Part shown: in pieces, positions 14,716 through 23,750 of the stretch
Layout of the letters: each line of letters opens with the position of its first letter
How positions within the stretch are numbered: position 1 is the stretch's first letter
NCBI RefSeq assembly: GCF_030812215.1
Contig: NZ_JAUSSG010000007.1
Span: 248,001 to 312,000 of the forward strand
From: Variovorax boronicumulans
GTDB taxonomy: Bacteria; Pseudomonadota; Gammaproteobacteria; Burkholderiales; Burkholderiaceae_C
Length of the DNA: 64,000 nucleotides
Direction: 5' to 3'
Translations under genes and position numbers: made by a program
Notes under the pieces: generated by a model
What the model saw: only the letters and a program-made list of their open reading frames with translations
Told to the model about the DNA's origin: nothing
The model's database searches: none

Positions 14716-16320
14716 CTATCGTTTTTCATCGGCCGGCTGCGCGGCCGGTCCTTTGCCGATCATCAGCCAGGCGCTCAGCGCACTCAGCACGGCCAGCGCC
14801 GCGCTCAGCAGCATCACCCAGCGGAAACCCGCGACGAACGATTCGGCCACGGCACGCTTGACCGACGCCGCGGTGGCCGCATCGACACCCGGCGGCATCA
14901 CCGCGCCGGCCAGCTTGCTGCGCTCGCCTTCGAGAAACGCAGACACCTGCGGCGAGGCGCCCATCTCGCGCAAGCCATCGGCCAGCGCGGCATCGAAGGC
15001 CCAGGCCATGACCGCGCCGAACACGGCGATCGCCAGCACCGCCGCCGCGCGCGACACCGCGTTGTTCACGCCCGAGGCCACACCCGCGAGATCGGGCCCG
15101 ACCGCGTTCATGACGGTGGTGGTGAGCGGCGCGACCGTCACCGTCATGCCGAAACCCAGCACCACGACCGCGGGCAAAAAGCCGCTCCAGTAGCTCGCAC
15201 CGACGCCCGGCACCGCGAACAGCACGAACCCCACCGCCGCGATGGCCGGCCCGATGACCAGCGGCAGGCGCGGCCCGAAACGATCGACCAGTTGTCCGGC
15301 CCAGCCCGAGAGCGCGAACATGATGAAGATGAACGGCAGCAGCGCCGCACCCGCCGCGGTGGCCGAGTAGCCCTGCACCTGGATCATGTTGAGCGGAAAG
15401 AAATACAGCCCGCCGCCGAGCGCCGCATAGAGCAGCAGCGTCAGCAGGTTCGCGCCGCTGAAGTTGCCGATGCGCAGCAGGCCGAGCGGCAGCATCGGCG
15501 TGCGCGCCTTGCGCTCGACCGCGATGAAGCCCGCGCTCCCCACGACGCCGATGCCCAGCGCCGCGAGCACGTAGGGCGAGTTCCAGCCCTGCGTGGGCGC
15601 TTCGATGAAGGCATAGACCACGCCGCCCAGGCCGGCGGTGGCGAGCAGCGCGCCCCACACGTCGAGCCCGCCGCTGGCCGATGCGCCATGGCTCTCGGGC
15701 ACATGCCGCCAGGTGATCCACAGCACCAGCAGCGCCATCGGCACGTTGATGTAGAAGGCCCAGGTCCAGGAGAAGTGGTCGACCAGGAAGCCGCCGAGCA
15801 CTGGCCCTACGGCGGCCGTGATGCCGCTGAAGCCCGACCAGGTGCCGATGGCCTTGCCGCGTTCCTTCTCGGGAAACGCCGCGCTGATGAGCGCCAGGCT
15901 GCCGGGCACCAAGAGCGCCCCGCCGACACCCTGCACGGCGCGCGCGGCAATGAGCTGGTGCACGTCGGCGGCCAGCCCGCAGGCCACCGAGGAGAGCGCG
16001 AAGATGCCCACGCCGATCGCGAAGATGCGGCGCCGGCCGTAGTGGTCGCCGAGCGCGCCGCCCACCAGCAGCAGCGCCGCCAGCAGCAAGGCATACGACT
16101 CGACCACCCACTGCGCCTGGAAGGCCGTGGCCTGCAGGTCGGCCTGGATGGCCGGCAGCGCGACATTGACCACCGTGCCGTCGATGAAGGCCATGCTCGA
16201 GCCGACGATGGCCGCGGCGAGCACCCAGGGTTTGGAGGCTTCGGGGCAGGCACTTTCCTTCGTGCCGGCGCCATGCAGGATCAGCGTGTCGTCGCAGGGC
16301 GCCTTGCCGATCTGTGCCAT
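14716..16320 (-). CDS. MFS drug exporter, DHA2 (EmrB/QacA) family
   Basis: 534 residues, about 14 membrane spans. The N-terminal cytoplasmic stretch is followed by the DHA2 motif SSMAFIDGTVVNVALPAIQ in helix 1 and by motif A in loop 2-3 (LGDHYGRRRIF). Motif C occurs in helix 5 (GGALLVPGSLALI region). This family exports hydrophobic drugs and dyes by proton antiport, usually with an EmrA adaptor, but no adaptor gene is adjacent. A GGAG lies 6 bases before the ATG. It follows the pqi genes on the same strand, separated by a 78-base gap holding a strong hairpin, so it is probably its own unit. Confidence 0.9.
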   Translation of the reverse strand: MAQIGKAPCDDTLILHGAGTKESACPEASKPWVLAAAIVGSSMAFIDGTVVNVALPAIQADLQATAFQAQWVVESYALLLAALLLVGGALGDHYGRRRIFAIGVGIFALSSVACGLAADVHQLIAARAVQGVGGALLVPGSLALISAAFPEKERGKAIGTWSGFSGITAAVGPVLGGFLVDHFSWTWAFYINVPMALLVLWITWRHVPESHGASASGGLDVWGALLATAGLGGVVYAFIEAPTQGWNSPYVLAALGIGVVGSAGFIAVERKARTPMLPLGLLRIGNFSGANLLTLLLYAALGGGLYFFPLNMIQVQGYSATAAGAALLPFIFIMFALSGWAGQLVDRFGPRLPLVIGPAIAAVGFVLFAVPGVGASYWSGFLPAVVVLGFGMTVTVAPLTTTVMNAVGPDLAGVASGVNNAVSRAAAVLAIAVFGAVMAWAFDAALADGLREMGASPQVSAFLEGERSKLAGAVMPPGVDAATAASVKRAVAESFVAGFRWVMLLSAALAVLSALSAWLMIGKGPAAQPADEKR

Positions 16321-16363
16321 GGGGTCTCCGACCTGTCTATTGGATTCGGATTCGGGACTTGCG

Positions 16364-16384
16364 CCCTCCCCCTGCGGGAGAGGG
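16364..16384 (-). terminator. REP-like hairpin after pqiC
   Basis: CCCTCCCCC / GGGAGAGGG arms (8 of 9 paired) around a TGC loop, 15 bases past the PqiC stop in the direction of transcription. The CCCTC...GAGGG pattern is common in dispersed bacterial repeats. Probably ends the pqi transcript. Confidence 0.5.
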
Positions 16385-16398
16385 AAACGGGGAAAGGA

Positions 16399-17040
16399 TC
16401 AGAGCGCGCATGCCGTGGCGGCCGGGTTCGCACGCGCGGCGCTCACGCTGCGCGCGATGGCTGCAGCCGTGGCCGCCGTCACGCGCTGGGCACCTTGCGC
16501 CACGGCGTCCATGCCGCCGCCGACCGCTTCGCCGACGTTGAGCTGGCAGACCACCGTGCGCGCCTCGTCGGAGCGCCGCAGCGTCCAGCTGAAGCTCGCA
16601 TCGACGCGCCCGCCGTCGACCGCATCGAACTGCCGCAACTGCACCGCGACACGCCAGACCGGCTGCGAGGTCTGGCGTCCGCCCTTGGTCACGTCGAGCG
16701 CGCCCAGCCGTGCGGAGATGTTGCTGGACAGCGCATCGCGCAGCTCGTTCTCGAACGACGAGGCCCAGCGGTGCTGCTCGAGCACCTCGACCTGCACGCT
16801 GCCGCCCGGCTGGCGCACCACCATCTGCGGGCGTGCGAAGCGCTCGGGCACCGCCACCGGTGCGAGCTCGATGTAGAGCGGCGCGGAGCTGCCCAATGTC
16901 GAAGGCGCCGCATCGGCGGCCGCGACCGGGCTGGCGAGCGTGTAGTAGTTGTCGGGCTTGCTCGCGCAGCCGGCCAGTGCCAGCAGCGCGGCTGCGACGA
17001 TCAGCGCGGGCTTTTCGGGTGCGAAGTTCTTCATCATCAT
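16399..17040 (-). CDS. pqiC: PqiC-type outer-membrane lipoprotein (ABC-type transport auxiliary)
   Basis: 213 residues. Signal peptide with lipobox LALAGC near residue 25, so it is lipidated and probably held in the outer membrane. The mature part begins NYYTLASP, the hallmark of the PqiC/YmbA family, and continues with the IELAPVAVPERFARPQMVVR strand region. In E. coli PqiC docks the end of the PqiB needle at the outer membrane. The ATG overlaps the PqiB stop as ATGA, so translation is coupled. Last gene of the pqi set. Confidence 0.9.
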   Translation of the reverse strand: MMMKNFAPEKPALIVAAALLALAGCASKPDNYYTLASPVAAADAAPSTLGSSAPLYIELAPVAVPERFARPQMVVRQPGGSVQVEVLEQHRWASSFENELRDALSSNISARLGALDVTKGGRQTSQPVWRVAVQLRQFDAVDGGRVDASFSWTLRRSDEARTVVCQLNVGEAVGGGMDAVAQGAQRVTAATAAAIARSVSAARANPAATACAL

Positions 17041-18695
17041 TTCTTGTCGTCCGGTTTGCCGCGCAGCAGCGACTCGGGATGGCGCTCCAGGTAGTCGGTC
17101 AGCACGCGCACCGAACCCGCGGCGCGGGTCAGTTCCTGCAGCGTCTGGCGCATGTCCTGTTGCAGCGGCGAATCGTCGGCCAGGGTGCGCTCGGCCGTGT
17201 TCACGGTCTTGCGCACATCCTTCATGGCGGCGGCCAGCTCGGGCGTCACGTCGTTGTTGATGCGGGTCACGGTCTGCTCGGCGCTGGTGAGCGTCTTGTT
17301 GAGCGTGGCGAGCGTGGTGCGCAGGTCCTGTGCGATCTGCTCGTAGGGCACCTTGTTGAGCTTGCTTGCGATTTCCTGCACCTGCGACTGGATCTCGTCG
17401 AGGCTGTTGGCCACGGTGGGCAGCTCGATCGGGCTCTTGGTGAGGTCGATCTTGGCGGGCGGCGCCTTCGGGAAGAAGTCGAGCGCCACGTACACCGAGC
17501 CGGTCAGCAGGTTGCCGTTGCGCAGTTGCGCGCGCAGGCCCTTCTCGGCCAGGAAGCGCAGGCGCTCCTGCTGCGTGGCGCGCGACTCGGTGCCCGGCTG
17601 CGGCTGCCCGGTTTCGCGGCGGCGCAGGCGGTCGGGGTAGATCTGCACCAGCACCGGCATGCGGAACTCGCGCTCGGCGCGGTCGAACTCCACGCCGATC
17701 GACTTGACCTCGCCGATCACCACGCCGCGGAAATCGACCGGCGCGCCGGGCACGAGGCCGCGCAGCGACTGGTTGAAGTACATCAGCAGCGTCTGCGAGG
17801 GGCCGTCGGGCTCCTTCATCGCGGCGGTTTCGTCCTGCGCCAGCATGAAGGCGGTGTTCTCCTTGGCCAGCGGGCCCATCGCGTCGTCGGGCGCCTGGAA
17901 GGCGATGCCGCCGAGCAGGATGGTCGCGAGCGACTGGGTGCGCAGCGTGAAGCCGCTGGCGCTCAGCTGCGCATCGATGCCGCTTGCCTGCCAGAAGCGG
18001 GTGTTGACGCCCACGAACTTGTCGTAAGGCGCGTTGACGAACACCCGCAGCGTGACCCCGCGGCCATCGCCGTCGAGCTCGTACGCGGCCACCTGGCCGA
18101 CCTTGATGCGGCGGAAGTACACGGGCGAGCCCACGTCGAGCGAACCGATGTCGGTGGCGCGCAGCAGGAACTGCTGGCCCGAGTCGTCGCGCGTGACGAT
18201 GGGCGGCGCTTCCAGGCCCTTGAATTCGCCCGCGGTTTCCTTCGACACGCCCGCATCGGCGCCGATGTAGGCGCCCGAGAGCAAGGTGCCCAGGCCCGAG
18301 ATGCCGGAGGTATCCAGGCGCGGCCGCACGACCCAGAAGCGCGAATCGTCGGAAGTGAAGCTCTCGGCATCCTTGTTGAGCTGCACCAGCACGCGCACGT
18401 GCGAGCGGTCGCGCGCGAGGCGCAGGCTCTGCACGAGGCCGATCTGCACGTCCTTGTATTTCACGACGGTCTTGCCGGCCTCCAGGCCCTCGGCGGTCTT
18501 GAAGGTGAGCACGATCTCGGGGCCGCGCTCCAGCAGGATGCGCGCCACCAGCGTCACGCCGACCAGCGCGGCCACGATGGGAATCAGCCAGATCAGCGAA
18601 GGCAGCCACTCGCGGCGGCGCTTGACCTGGGGTTTGGGCAAGGGTGGCGCGGACGGCGCCGGCCTGTCTTGGGGTTGCGGGTCTTCTTCACTCAT
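17037..18695 (-). CDS. pqiB: PqiB, MCE-domain lipid-transport protein
   Basis: 552 residues. One N-terminal membrane span (~32-55, SLIWLIPIVAALVGVTLV), preceded by a Pro-rich cytoplasmic tail. Three MCE domains follow (~58-150, ~170-265, ~290-400); each opens with a phrase such as FKTAEGLEAGKTVVKYKDV or GSPVYFRRIKVGQV. The last ~130 residues are helical and form the needle in E. coli PqiB. It bridges inner and outer membranes to move lipids. It overlaps PqiA2 and PqiC by 4 bases each, so stoichiometric expression is likely. Length matches E. coli PqiB (546). Confidence 0.94.
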   Translation of the reverse strand: MSEEDPQPQDRPAPSAPPLPKPQVKRRREWLPSLIWLIPIVAALVGVTLVARILLERGPEIVLTFKTAEGLEAGKTVVKYKDVQIGLVQSLRLARDRSHVRVLVQLNKDAESFTSDDSRFWVVRPRLDTSGISGLGTLLSGAYIGADAGVSKETAGEFKGLEAPPIVTRDDSGQQFLLRATDIGSLDVGSPVYFRRIKVGQVAAYELDGDGRGVTLRVFVNAPYDKFVGVNTRFWQASGIDAQLSASGFTLRTQSLATILLGGIAFQAPDDAMGPLAKENTAFMLAQDETAAMKEPDGPSQTLLMYFNQSLRGLVPGAPVDFRGVVIGEVKSIGVEFDRAEREFRMPVLVQIYPDRLRRRETGQPQPGTESRATQQERLRFLAEKGLRAQLRNGNLLTGSVYVALDFFPKAPPAKIDLTKSPIELPTVANSLDEIQSQVQEIASKLNKVPYEQIAQDLRTTLATLNKTLTSAEQTVTRINNDVTPELAAAMKDVRKTVNTAERTLADDSPLQQDMRQTLQELTRAAGSVRVLTDYLERHPESLLRGKPDDKK

Positions 18696-19432
18696 GCTGT
18701 TTGTTCTTCCCTGTTCTCGAAACTCTCTTGCACCGCCTGCGCTTCCTTGCTGTCCCAGGTGAGCTTCGGATCGAAGCTCAGCGAGGCCAGCATGGTCAGC
18801 ACCACCACCGAGCCGAAGGCCGCGATGCCCACGCCCGCGGTGATGACCGCGAAGCCCTGGATCTGCACCAGCCCGGTCAGCAGCGACACCACGAACACAT
18901 CGAGCATCGACCAGCGGCCGATGATCTCGATGATGTGATAGAGCTTGGCCCGCTCGTGCTGCCGCCAGGTGCTCGCGCGCTGGGCCATCACCACAAGCAA
19001 GAAGAGCACCGCCAGCTTGAAGAGGGGCACCAGGAAACTCGCGATGAAGACGATGGCGGCCAGCCCGTAGGCGCCGGACACCCAGAAATAGATCACCCCG
19101 CTCAGGATGGTGTCGTACTGCGCGCCGAACAGCGTGCGCGTGATCATCACCGGCAGCAGGTTCGCCGGGATGTACATGATGCAGGCGGCGATCAGGAAGG
19201 CCCAGGTGCGCGTGAGGCTCTGCGGCTTGCGCGTGTGCAGGTGCGTGCCGCAGCGGCCGCAGGCGTCGCCCTCCTCGGCGCCTTGCCACACGGCTGCGCA
19301 ATGCGGGCAGGCCATGAGCCCGAGCGATGCGGCGGTAACGACCGGGGCGTCGGGGTCGTGCGGGACCTCTTCGACGGCCGGCTCGGCTCCGCGCGACCTG
19401 CCAAGACGAAGGGGGAAGGCAAAGCGCTTCAT
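18692..19432 (-). CDS. pqiA: PqiA family membrane protein, C-terminal-half equivalent
   Basis: 246 residues with one PqiA domain: a zinc-ribbon (ACPHCAAVW ... CGRCGTHL, ~45-70) then four membrane helices starting TWAFLIAACIMYIPANLLPV. It corresponds to the second half of E. coli PqiA (417 residues, two such domains). The ATG at 19432 overlaps the stop of the first half gene by 4 bases, and its own stop overlaps PqiB. It is the inner-membrane part of the Pqi lipid-transport pathway. Confidence 0.9.
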   Translation of the reverse strand: MKRFAFPLRLGRSRGAEPAVEEVPHDPDAPVVTAASLGLMACPHCAAVWQGAEEGDACGRCGTHLHTRKPQSLTRTWAFLIAACIMYIPANLLPVMITRTLFGAQYDTILSGVIYFWVSGAYGLAAIVFIASFLVPLFKLAVLFLLVVMAQRASTWRQHERAKLYHIIEIIGRWSMLDVFVVSLLTGLVQIQGFAVITAGVGIAAFGSVVVLTMLASLSFDPKLTWDSKEAQAVQESFENREEQTA

Positions 19433-20064
19433 GCGGAAGCCTTCTTCTCTTCGTCGCCCGCGGCGCGGAAGGTCATCTCCCAGAAGGCGCCCGGGTTGAA
19501 CGACAGCACCGCCGTCAGCGTGACCGTGAGCGCCATGAAGGCCCACAGCGCCGCCCCCGGCACCACGGTGGCCATGCTGGAAAGCTTGACGATGGCCACC
19601 AGCACGCCGAGCAGGAACACCTCGATCATTCCCCAGGGGCGCAGCGACTGCATCATGCGCACCAGCATCGCGAAGCCCAGCGGCCGGTGCTCGCGGCGCA
19701 GCGGAATCAGCAGGTAGGCGAGGATGCACAGCTGCAGCAGCGGAAAAAGAATGGTCGTGGCCAGCACCAGCAGCGCCACCACCGACATGCCCTCGCCCGC
19801 CAGCACCACCACCGCGCCGGCCAGCGTGGTCTGGCTGCGCAGGCCGCGCAGCTCGATCTCGACGATGGGAAACAGGTTGGCGATGGCGAACATGATCAGG
19901 CTCGCCACCGTCAGCGGCAGGATGCGCTGCTGCTGCGAGCCGGGGTGCCTGTCCAGCTCGGTGCCGCAGCGCGGGCAGCGGGCCACGTCGCGCGGCTTGA
20001 GGGGGGCGCGGGTGTAAACCGCGTCGCAGCCCGGGCAGACCACGGTGTCAGGTACTTCCTTCAT
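19429..20064 (-). CDS. pqiA: PqiA family membrane protein, N-terminal-half equivalent
   Basis: 211 residues with one PqiA domain. The zinc-ribbon Cys pairs are VVCPGCDAVY and ARCPRCGTEL (~9-35), followed by four membrane helices (LTVASLIMFAIANLFPIVEI is helix 1). It is the first gene of the pqi group and starts 20 bases after the stop of an upstream MFS gene, so the pqi genes may share that transcript. Together with the next gene it replaces the single two-domain PqiA of E. coli. Confidence 0.9.
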   Translation of the reverse strand: MKEVPDTVVCPGCDAVYTRAPLKPRDVARCPRCGTELDRHPGSQQQRILPLTVASLIMFAIANLFPIVEIELRGLRSQTTLAGAVVVLAGEGMSVVALLVLATTILFPLLQLCILAYLLIPLRREHRPLGFAMLVRMMQSLRPWGMIEVFLLGVLVAIVKLSSMATVVPGAALWAFMALTVTLTAVLSFNPGAFWEMTFRAAGDEEKKASA

Positions 20065-20084
20065 GGGGCCGTACCCTACCCTAT

Positions 20085-21536
20085 TCAGTGCTGCGGATTT
20101 GTCGTCTTCAACCGCAGGCTGCTGAAAACCGCCGCCACCGCCGCACAGCAGGCGGCCAGCACCAGCGCCACCACCGGCCCGTGCCCGCCGTGCGGGCTCC
20201 AGACGCTGAAGACCCCCGCCAGCACCACGGCGCCGAGGGTCTGGCCCGTGAGCCGGGCCGTGCCCAGCATGCCGCTGGCCGCACCGCTTCGGTGCGCAGG
20301 TGGCGAACTGACGATGGTGTGGTTGTTGGGCGACTGGAAGAGCCCGAAGCCCAGCCCGCACAGCGCCATGCGCCAGGCGATGTCGGCATTGCCCGGGTGC
20401 GCCGGCAGCGCGGCCAGGAGCGCGAGGCCCGTGGCCAGCAGGCCCAGGCCGATGCCGCCGAGCAGCCCGTCCGGATACTTGCCGATCAGTTTCCCTGCAA
20501 TGGGTGCCATCACCACGATGGCCAGCGGCCACGCGGTGATGAGCAAACCCGCCTCGATGTGGCTGCGGCCGTACACGTCCAGCAGCAGGAACGGCAGCGC
20601 GATGTAGGCCAGCATCTGCGCGCAGAACGCGGCCACCGAGGTGCCCATGGACAGCGCGAACACCGGAATGCGCAGCAGGTCGATGGGGAAAAGCGGCACG
20701 GCCTGCGTGCGCTGGCGCCGCAGGTAGACAAAGCCCACCGCCAGCCCGGCCAGCAGGATCGCCCAGGCCGACCAGTGGCTGCCGCCGCTGTCCACGCCGC
20801 CTTCGCGCACGCCCAGCCGGTCAACGCCCAGGAACACCAGCGAGAACATCAGCACGTTGAGCGTCACGTCGACGGGCGAGAACCGCAGTCCCGCCGCCGG
20901 TGCCACTCGGTTGAACGGCAGCGCCTTCATGCCCAGCGCGAAGGTGACGATGCCCAGCGGCACGTTGATGGCGAAGAGCCACGGCCACGACGCCACCGAG
21001 AGAATCGCCGCCGCCACCGAAGGCCCGGCCACCGACGAGGTGGCGACCACCAGCGAGTTGATCGCCATGCCCTTGCCCAGCTGCGACGACGGGTACGTGA
21101 GCCGCACCAGCGCCGCGTTGACGCTCATGATCCCCGCCGCGCCCAGCCCCTGGAACGCGCGCGCGGCGATCAGCGTGCCGAGCGAATTGGCGAAGGTGGC
21201 CGCCAGCGACGACAGCGCGAACACCGCCATGCCCACCAGGTACACGCGCCGGTAGCCCACGAGGTCGCCGAGCGAGGCCAGCGGCAGCAGCATGACCAGC
21301 GTGGCGATCTGGTAGGCATTGACCACCCAGATCGCCTGCGACGGGCTGGCCTGCAGTTCGCGCGCGATGCCCGGCAGCGCCAGGTTGACGATGGTGCCGT
21401 CGAGCACCGCCACGATCAGCCCGAGGATGATGACCAGCATGGCCCAGCCGCGCGCCGGCGAGGCCAGGCCGTCGATGGGCTTGAGGGTGTTTTCTTCGGC
21501 GCTCGCGATTGCGGCGCCTGGATGTACCGAGCTCAC
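20085..21536 (-). CDS. MFS exporter, DHA2 family
   Basis: 483 residues, about 14 membrane spans. Helix 1 carries the DHA2 signature AVLDGTIVNLALPGIAREL; motif A in loop 2-3 is degenerate (LGDLVGYRRVYL). It starts at GTG 21536, which overlaps the preceding gene's stop (GTGA); the frame is open further upstream but only as a shadow. A proton-driven drug or metabolite exporter of unknown substrate. It sits between a Bcr-type exporter and pqiA on one strand. Confidence 0.87.
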   Translation of the reverse strand: MSSVHPGAAIASAEENTLKPIDGLASPARGWAMLVIILGLIVAVLDGTIVNLALPGIARELQASPSQAIWVVNAYQIATLVMLLPLASLGDLVGYRRVYLVGMAVFALSSLAATFANSLGTLIAARAFQGLGAAGIMSVNAALVRLTYPSSQLGKGMAINSLVVATSSVAGPSVAAAILSVASWPWLFAINVPLGIVTFALGMKALPFNRVAPAAGLRFSPVDVTLNVLMFSLVFLGVDRLGVREGGVDSGGSHWSAWAILLAGLAVGFVYLRRQRTQAVPLFPIDLLRIPVFALSMGTSVAAFCAQMLAYIALPFLLLDVYGRSHIEAGLLITAWPLAIVVMAPIAGKLIGKYPDGLLGGIGLGLLATGLALLAALPAHPGNADIAWRMALCGLGFGLFQSPNNHTIVSSPPAHRSGAASGMLGTARLTGQTLGAVVLAGVFSVWSPHGGHGPVVALVLAACCAAVAAVFSSLRLKTTNPQH

Positions 21537-22747
21537 GCTTCCTGCGTCCTTCGTGTGGGTTCGGAGCGCACGCCGCCCAGCGTGAGCCAGGTCAGCACCA
21601 GCGCGATCAAGGCGCCTGTGGCCATGCCGGCCACCATCGGCAGCGGCCGGCCATCGGTGAAGAGGCCCACCAGCGCCATCGCGAGCGCGCCCGTCAGCAT
21701 CTGCAGCGTGCCGAGCAGCGCCGAGGCGGTGCCGGCGATGGCGCCGTGCATTTCGAGCGCCAGCACGCCGGTGGTCGGAATCACCAGGCCCATGAAGCCC
21801 GAAGCGATGAAGTACAGGACGATGAGCACCCAGATGCTGTCGCCGCCCATCGCGAAGTAGGCAAACATCGCGACCATGGCCGCGCCGCAGCACACCACGC
21901 CGAACTTCACGAGGTTGACCAGCCCGTAGCGCTCGCCGAGCGAGCCGGTGAACTGCGAGGCGCCGATGAAAGCAGCCGCGTTCACGCCGAAGGCCACGCT
22001 GTAGAGCGCGGGCGAGAGGCCGTAGTGGTCGATCATCACGAACGACGAATTGGCCAGGTAGGTGAAGAAGCCCGCCATCGCGAAGCTGCCGATGAACACC
22101 AGCCCGAGGTAGTGCCAGTCGCGCAGCAGCAGCCAGTAGGCCGAGAGCGCGCTGCCCAGGCTGCTTTCGACGCGCTCGGAGGCGGGCCGGGTTTCATCGA
22201 GCAGCTTGACCATCATCGCGAGGCCCGCCACCGCGGCGATGGTCACGGCCCAGAACACGCCGCGCCAGCCCGCCACGGCGATGACCGCGCTGCCCGCGAG
22301 CGGCGCGAGGATCGGCGACACGCTGAACACCAGCATCAGGAGCGACATCAGCCGCGCCGCGTCGGTGCCGGTGTGCAGGTCGCGCACCACGGCGCGCGGA
22401 ATCGCCATGCCGGCCGCGGCGCCCAGGCCCTGGACGAAGCGAAGCGCGATCAGCGTCTGGATGTCGGTGGCCAATGCGCAGCCCACGCTGGCCAGGGCAA
22501 AGAGCACCAGCCCGGCGTACAGCGGCGGCTTCCGCCCCACCATGTCGGAGATCGGCCCATAGAGCAGTTGACCCGCGCCGAGCGAAAGGAAGAACGCCGT
22601 CAGGCTCATCTGCACCGCGCCGATGTCGGCGCGCAGGCTCTGCCCGATGGCGGGCAGCGCGGGCAGGTACATGTCGATGGCGAAGGGCCCGATGGCCGAG
22701 AGCAGGCCCAGCAAGAGGGCCATCTTGAAGAAAGGGGAAGAACGCAT
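21533..22747 (-). CDS. Bcr/CflA-type multidrug efflux MFS
   Basis: 404 residues, 12 spans. The opening GPFAIDMYLPALPAIGQSL is the Bcr/CflA (DHA1) signature, and loop 2-3 has motif A (GPISDMVGRKPPLY). The helix 5 region includes AAAGMAIPRAVVRDL, also typical. It exports drugs such as bicyclomycin or chloramphenicol in characterised relatives; substrate here unknown. First gene of a leftward run that continues into a DHA2 MFS gene and pqiABC. The ATG at 22747 gives the normal family N-terminus. Confidence 0.9.
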   Translation of the reverse strand: MRSSPFFKMALLLGLLSAIGPFAIDMYLPALPAIGQSLRADIGAVQMSLTAFFLSLGAGQLLYGPISDMVGRKPPLYAGLVLFALASVGCALATDIQTLIALRFVQGLGAAAGMAIPRAVVRDLHTGTDAARLMSLLMLVFSVSPILAPLAGSAVIAVAGWRGVFWAVTIAAVAGLAMMVKLLDETRPASERVESSLGSALSAYWLLLRDWHYLGLVFIGSFAMAGFFTYLANSSFVMIDHYGLSPALYSVAFGVNAAAFIGASQFTGSLGERYGLVNLVKFGVVCCGAAMVAMFAYFAMGGDSIWVLIVLYFIASGFMGLVIPTTGVLALEMHGAIAGTASALLGTLQMLTGALAMALVGLFTDGRPLPMVAGMATGALIALVLTWLTLGGVRSEPTRRTQEA

Positions 22748-22879
22748 TGGCTCGATTGTCGCCAAGCGAGGCAATCGGCGCAGGCGTGGGGTCGGGCACC
22801 CGCGGCCGCGCGCCGGCGCTAATTCAGTACAAAGAATCGGCTGGCAGGCCGCGGCTCGCACGGCATACGAACTTGGTAT

Positions 22880-23737
22880 TCAGGCAGCCGGCCAGAACGC
22901 CAGCGCCCGCAGTTCGATGCTGCGTCGCGCAGGCGCCTCGGGCGCGCCGGTCGGGTCTTCGAACGCGGTGTGCGCGGTGAAGCGCGCGGTGCCGTCCTCG
23001 CGCGAGTCGTAGATCTTCAGGAGCAGCGCCTCGTCGGGCCGAAGCCTCGGGAACCAGTACCACTGGTGCCTGGGGTTCCAGGTGAAGGAGTAGGTCTCGC
23101 CCACCTTGTCGGGGTAGACCAGGTCGCTGGGCACCATGTCCTCGAACGCGATGGAGCGCGCATCGCACAGCGCGAGCGGCAGGCGCTCCACCGTGGCCAG
23201 CGGGCGCCACAGGTTGATGATGGCGAAACGGTGCTTCAGGCGTTCCTCTGCCTCTTCGGGCGGCAGGTGGTCGCGCACGCGGCGCGGCGCGGAGACGAAG
23301 GTCTGGTCGTTGTGCACCCGGCGCACCGGCTCACGCAACTCGGCCGTGCGGCGCGAGCCCTGTGCGCTGTCGCGCAGCGTGTGATCGAAGACGACGATCT
23401 TCTCGGCGCCCGTCACATCGCGCAGCAACGCCTCGGCCTCGCGGTAGTAGATGTCGCGGATGGTCGCGTCGTGTGAGAAGTCGGCCACCACGCTGCGGTG
23501 CGAGATCTGCGTGAAGCCGCTGCGATCGAGCGAGAGTTCGCGCAGCGCCACGAGCGGGCGGCCATCGCGGATGGCCACGCGGCGCGGTTCCAGCTCGCCG
23601 GTCACCCAGGGCACACCCGGCGGCGGCTCGAAGGTGTAGCTCACCGGCCTGCCCTGCCCCGCCTTCAGGTAATTCACCTCGCCTTCGACGAAAGGGAGAT
23701 TGGCGGTCACCAGGTGGTCATTCGATGCGGTGCCCAT
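22880..23737 (-). CDS. CmcJ/NvfI-family oxidoreductase (asaB / 7-alpha-cephem methoxylase-like)
   Basis: 285 residues. The pattern matches the CmcJ/NvfI/AsaB group: an N-terminal NYLKAG...GRPVSYTFEPPPG segment, a central VFDHTLRDSAQG...EPVRRVHNDQT with His and Asp placed as in a 2-oxoglutarate/Fe(II)-dioxygenase-like fold, and a C-terminal FAIINLWRPL ... ETYSFTWNPRHQWYWFPRL. Most members are annotated as methyltransferase, hydroxylase or desaturase and few have a proven reaction. It is 13 bases from the SDR gene and probably co-transcribed, hinting at a shared oxidation pathway. Confidence 0.82.
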   Translation of the reverse strand: MGTASNDHLVTANLPFVEGEVNYLKAGQGRPVSYTFEPPPGVPWVTGELEPRRVAIRDGRPLVALRELSLDRSGFTQISHRSVVADFSHDATIRDIYYREAEALLRDVTGAEKIVVFDHTLRDSAQGSRRTAELREPVRRVHNDQTFVSAPRRVRDHLPPEEAEERLKHRFAIINLWRPLATVERLPLALCDARSIAFEDMVPSDLVYPDKVGETYSFTWNPRHQWYWFPRLRPDEALLLKIYDSREDGTARFTAHTAFEDPTGAPEAPARRSIELRALAFWPAA

Positions 23738-23750
23738 GCGGCATGACTCC

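Noticed and set aside
14707..17094. 795-codon open frame opposite the EmrB-type gene
   Set aside because: High-GC shadow; the true gene has motif A and DHA2 signatures.
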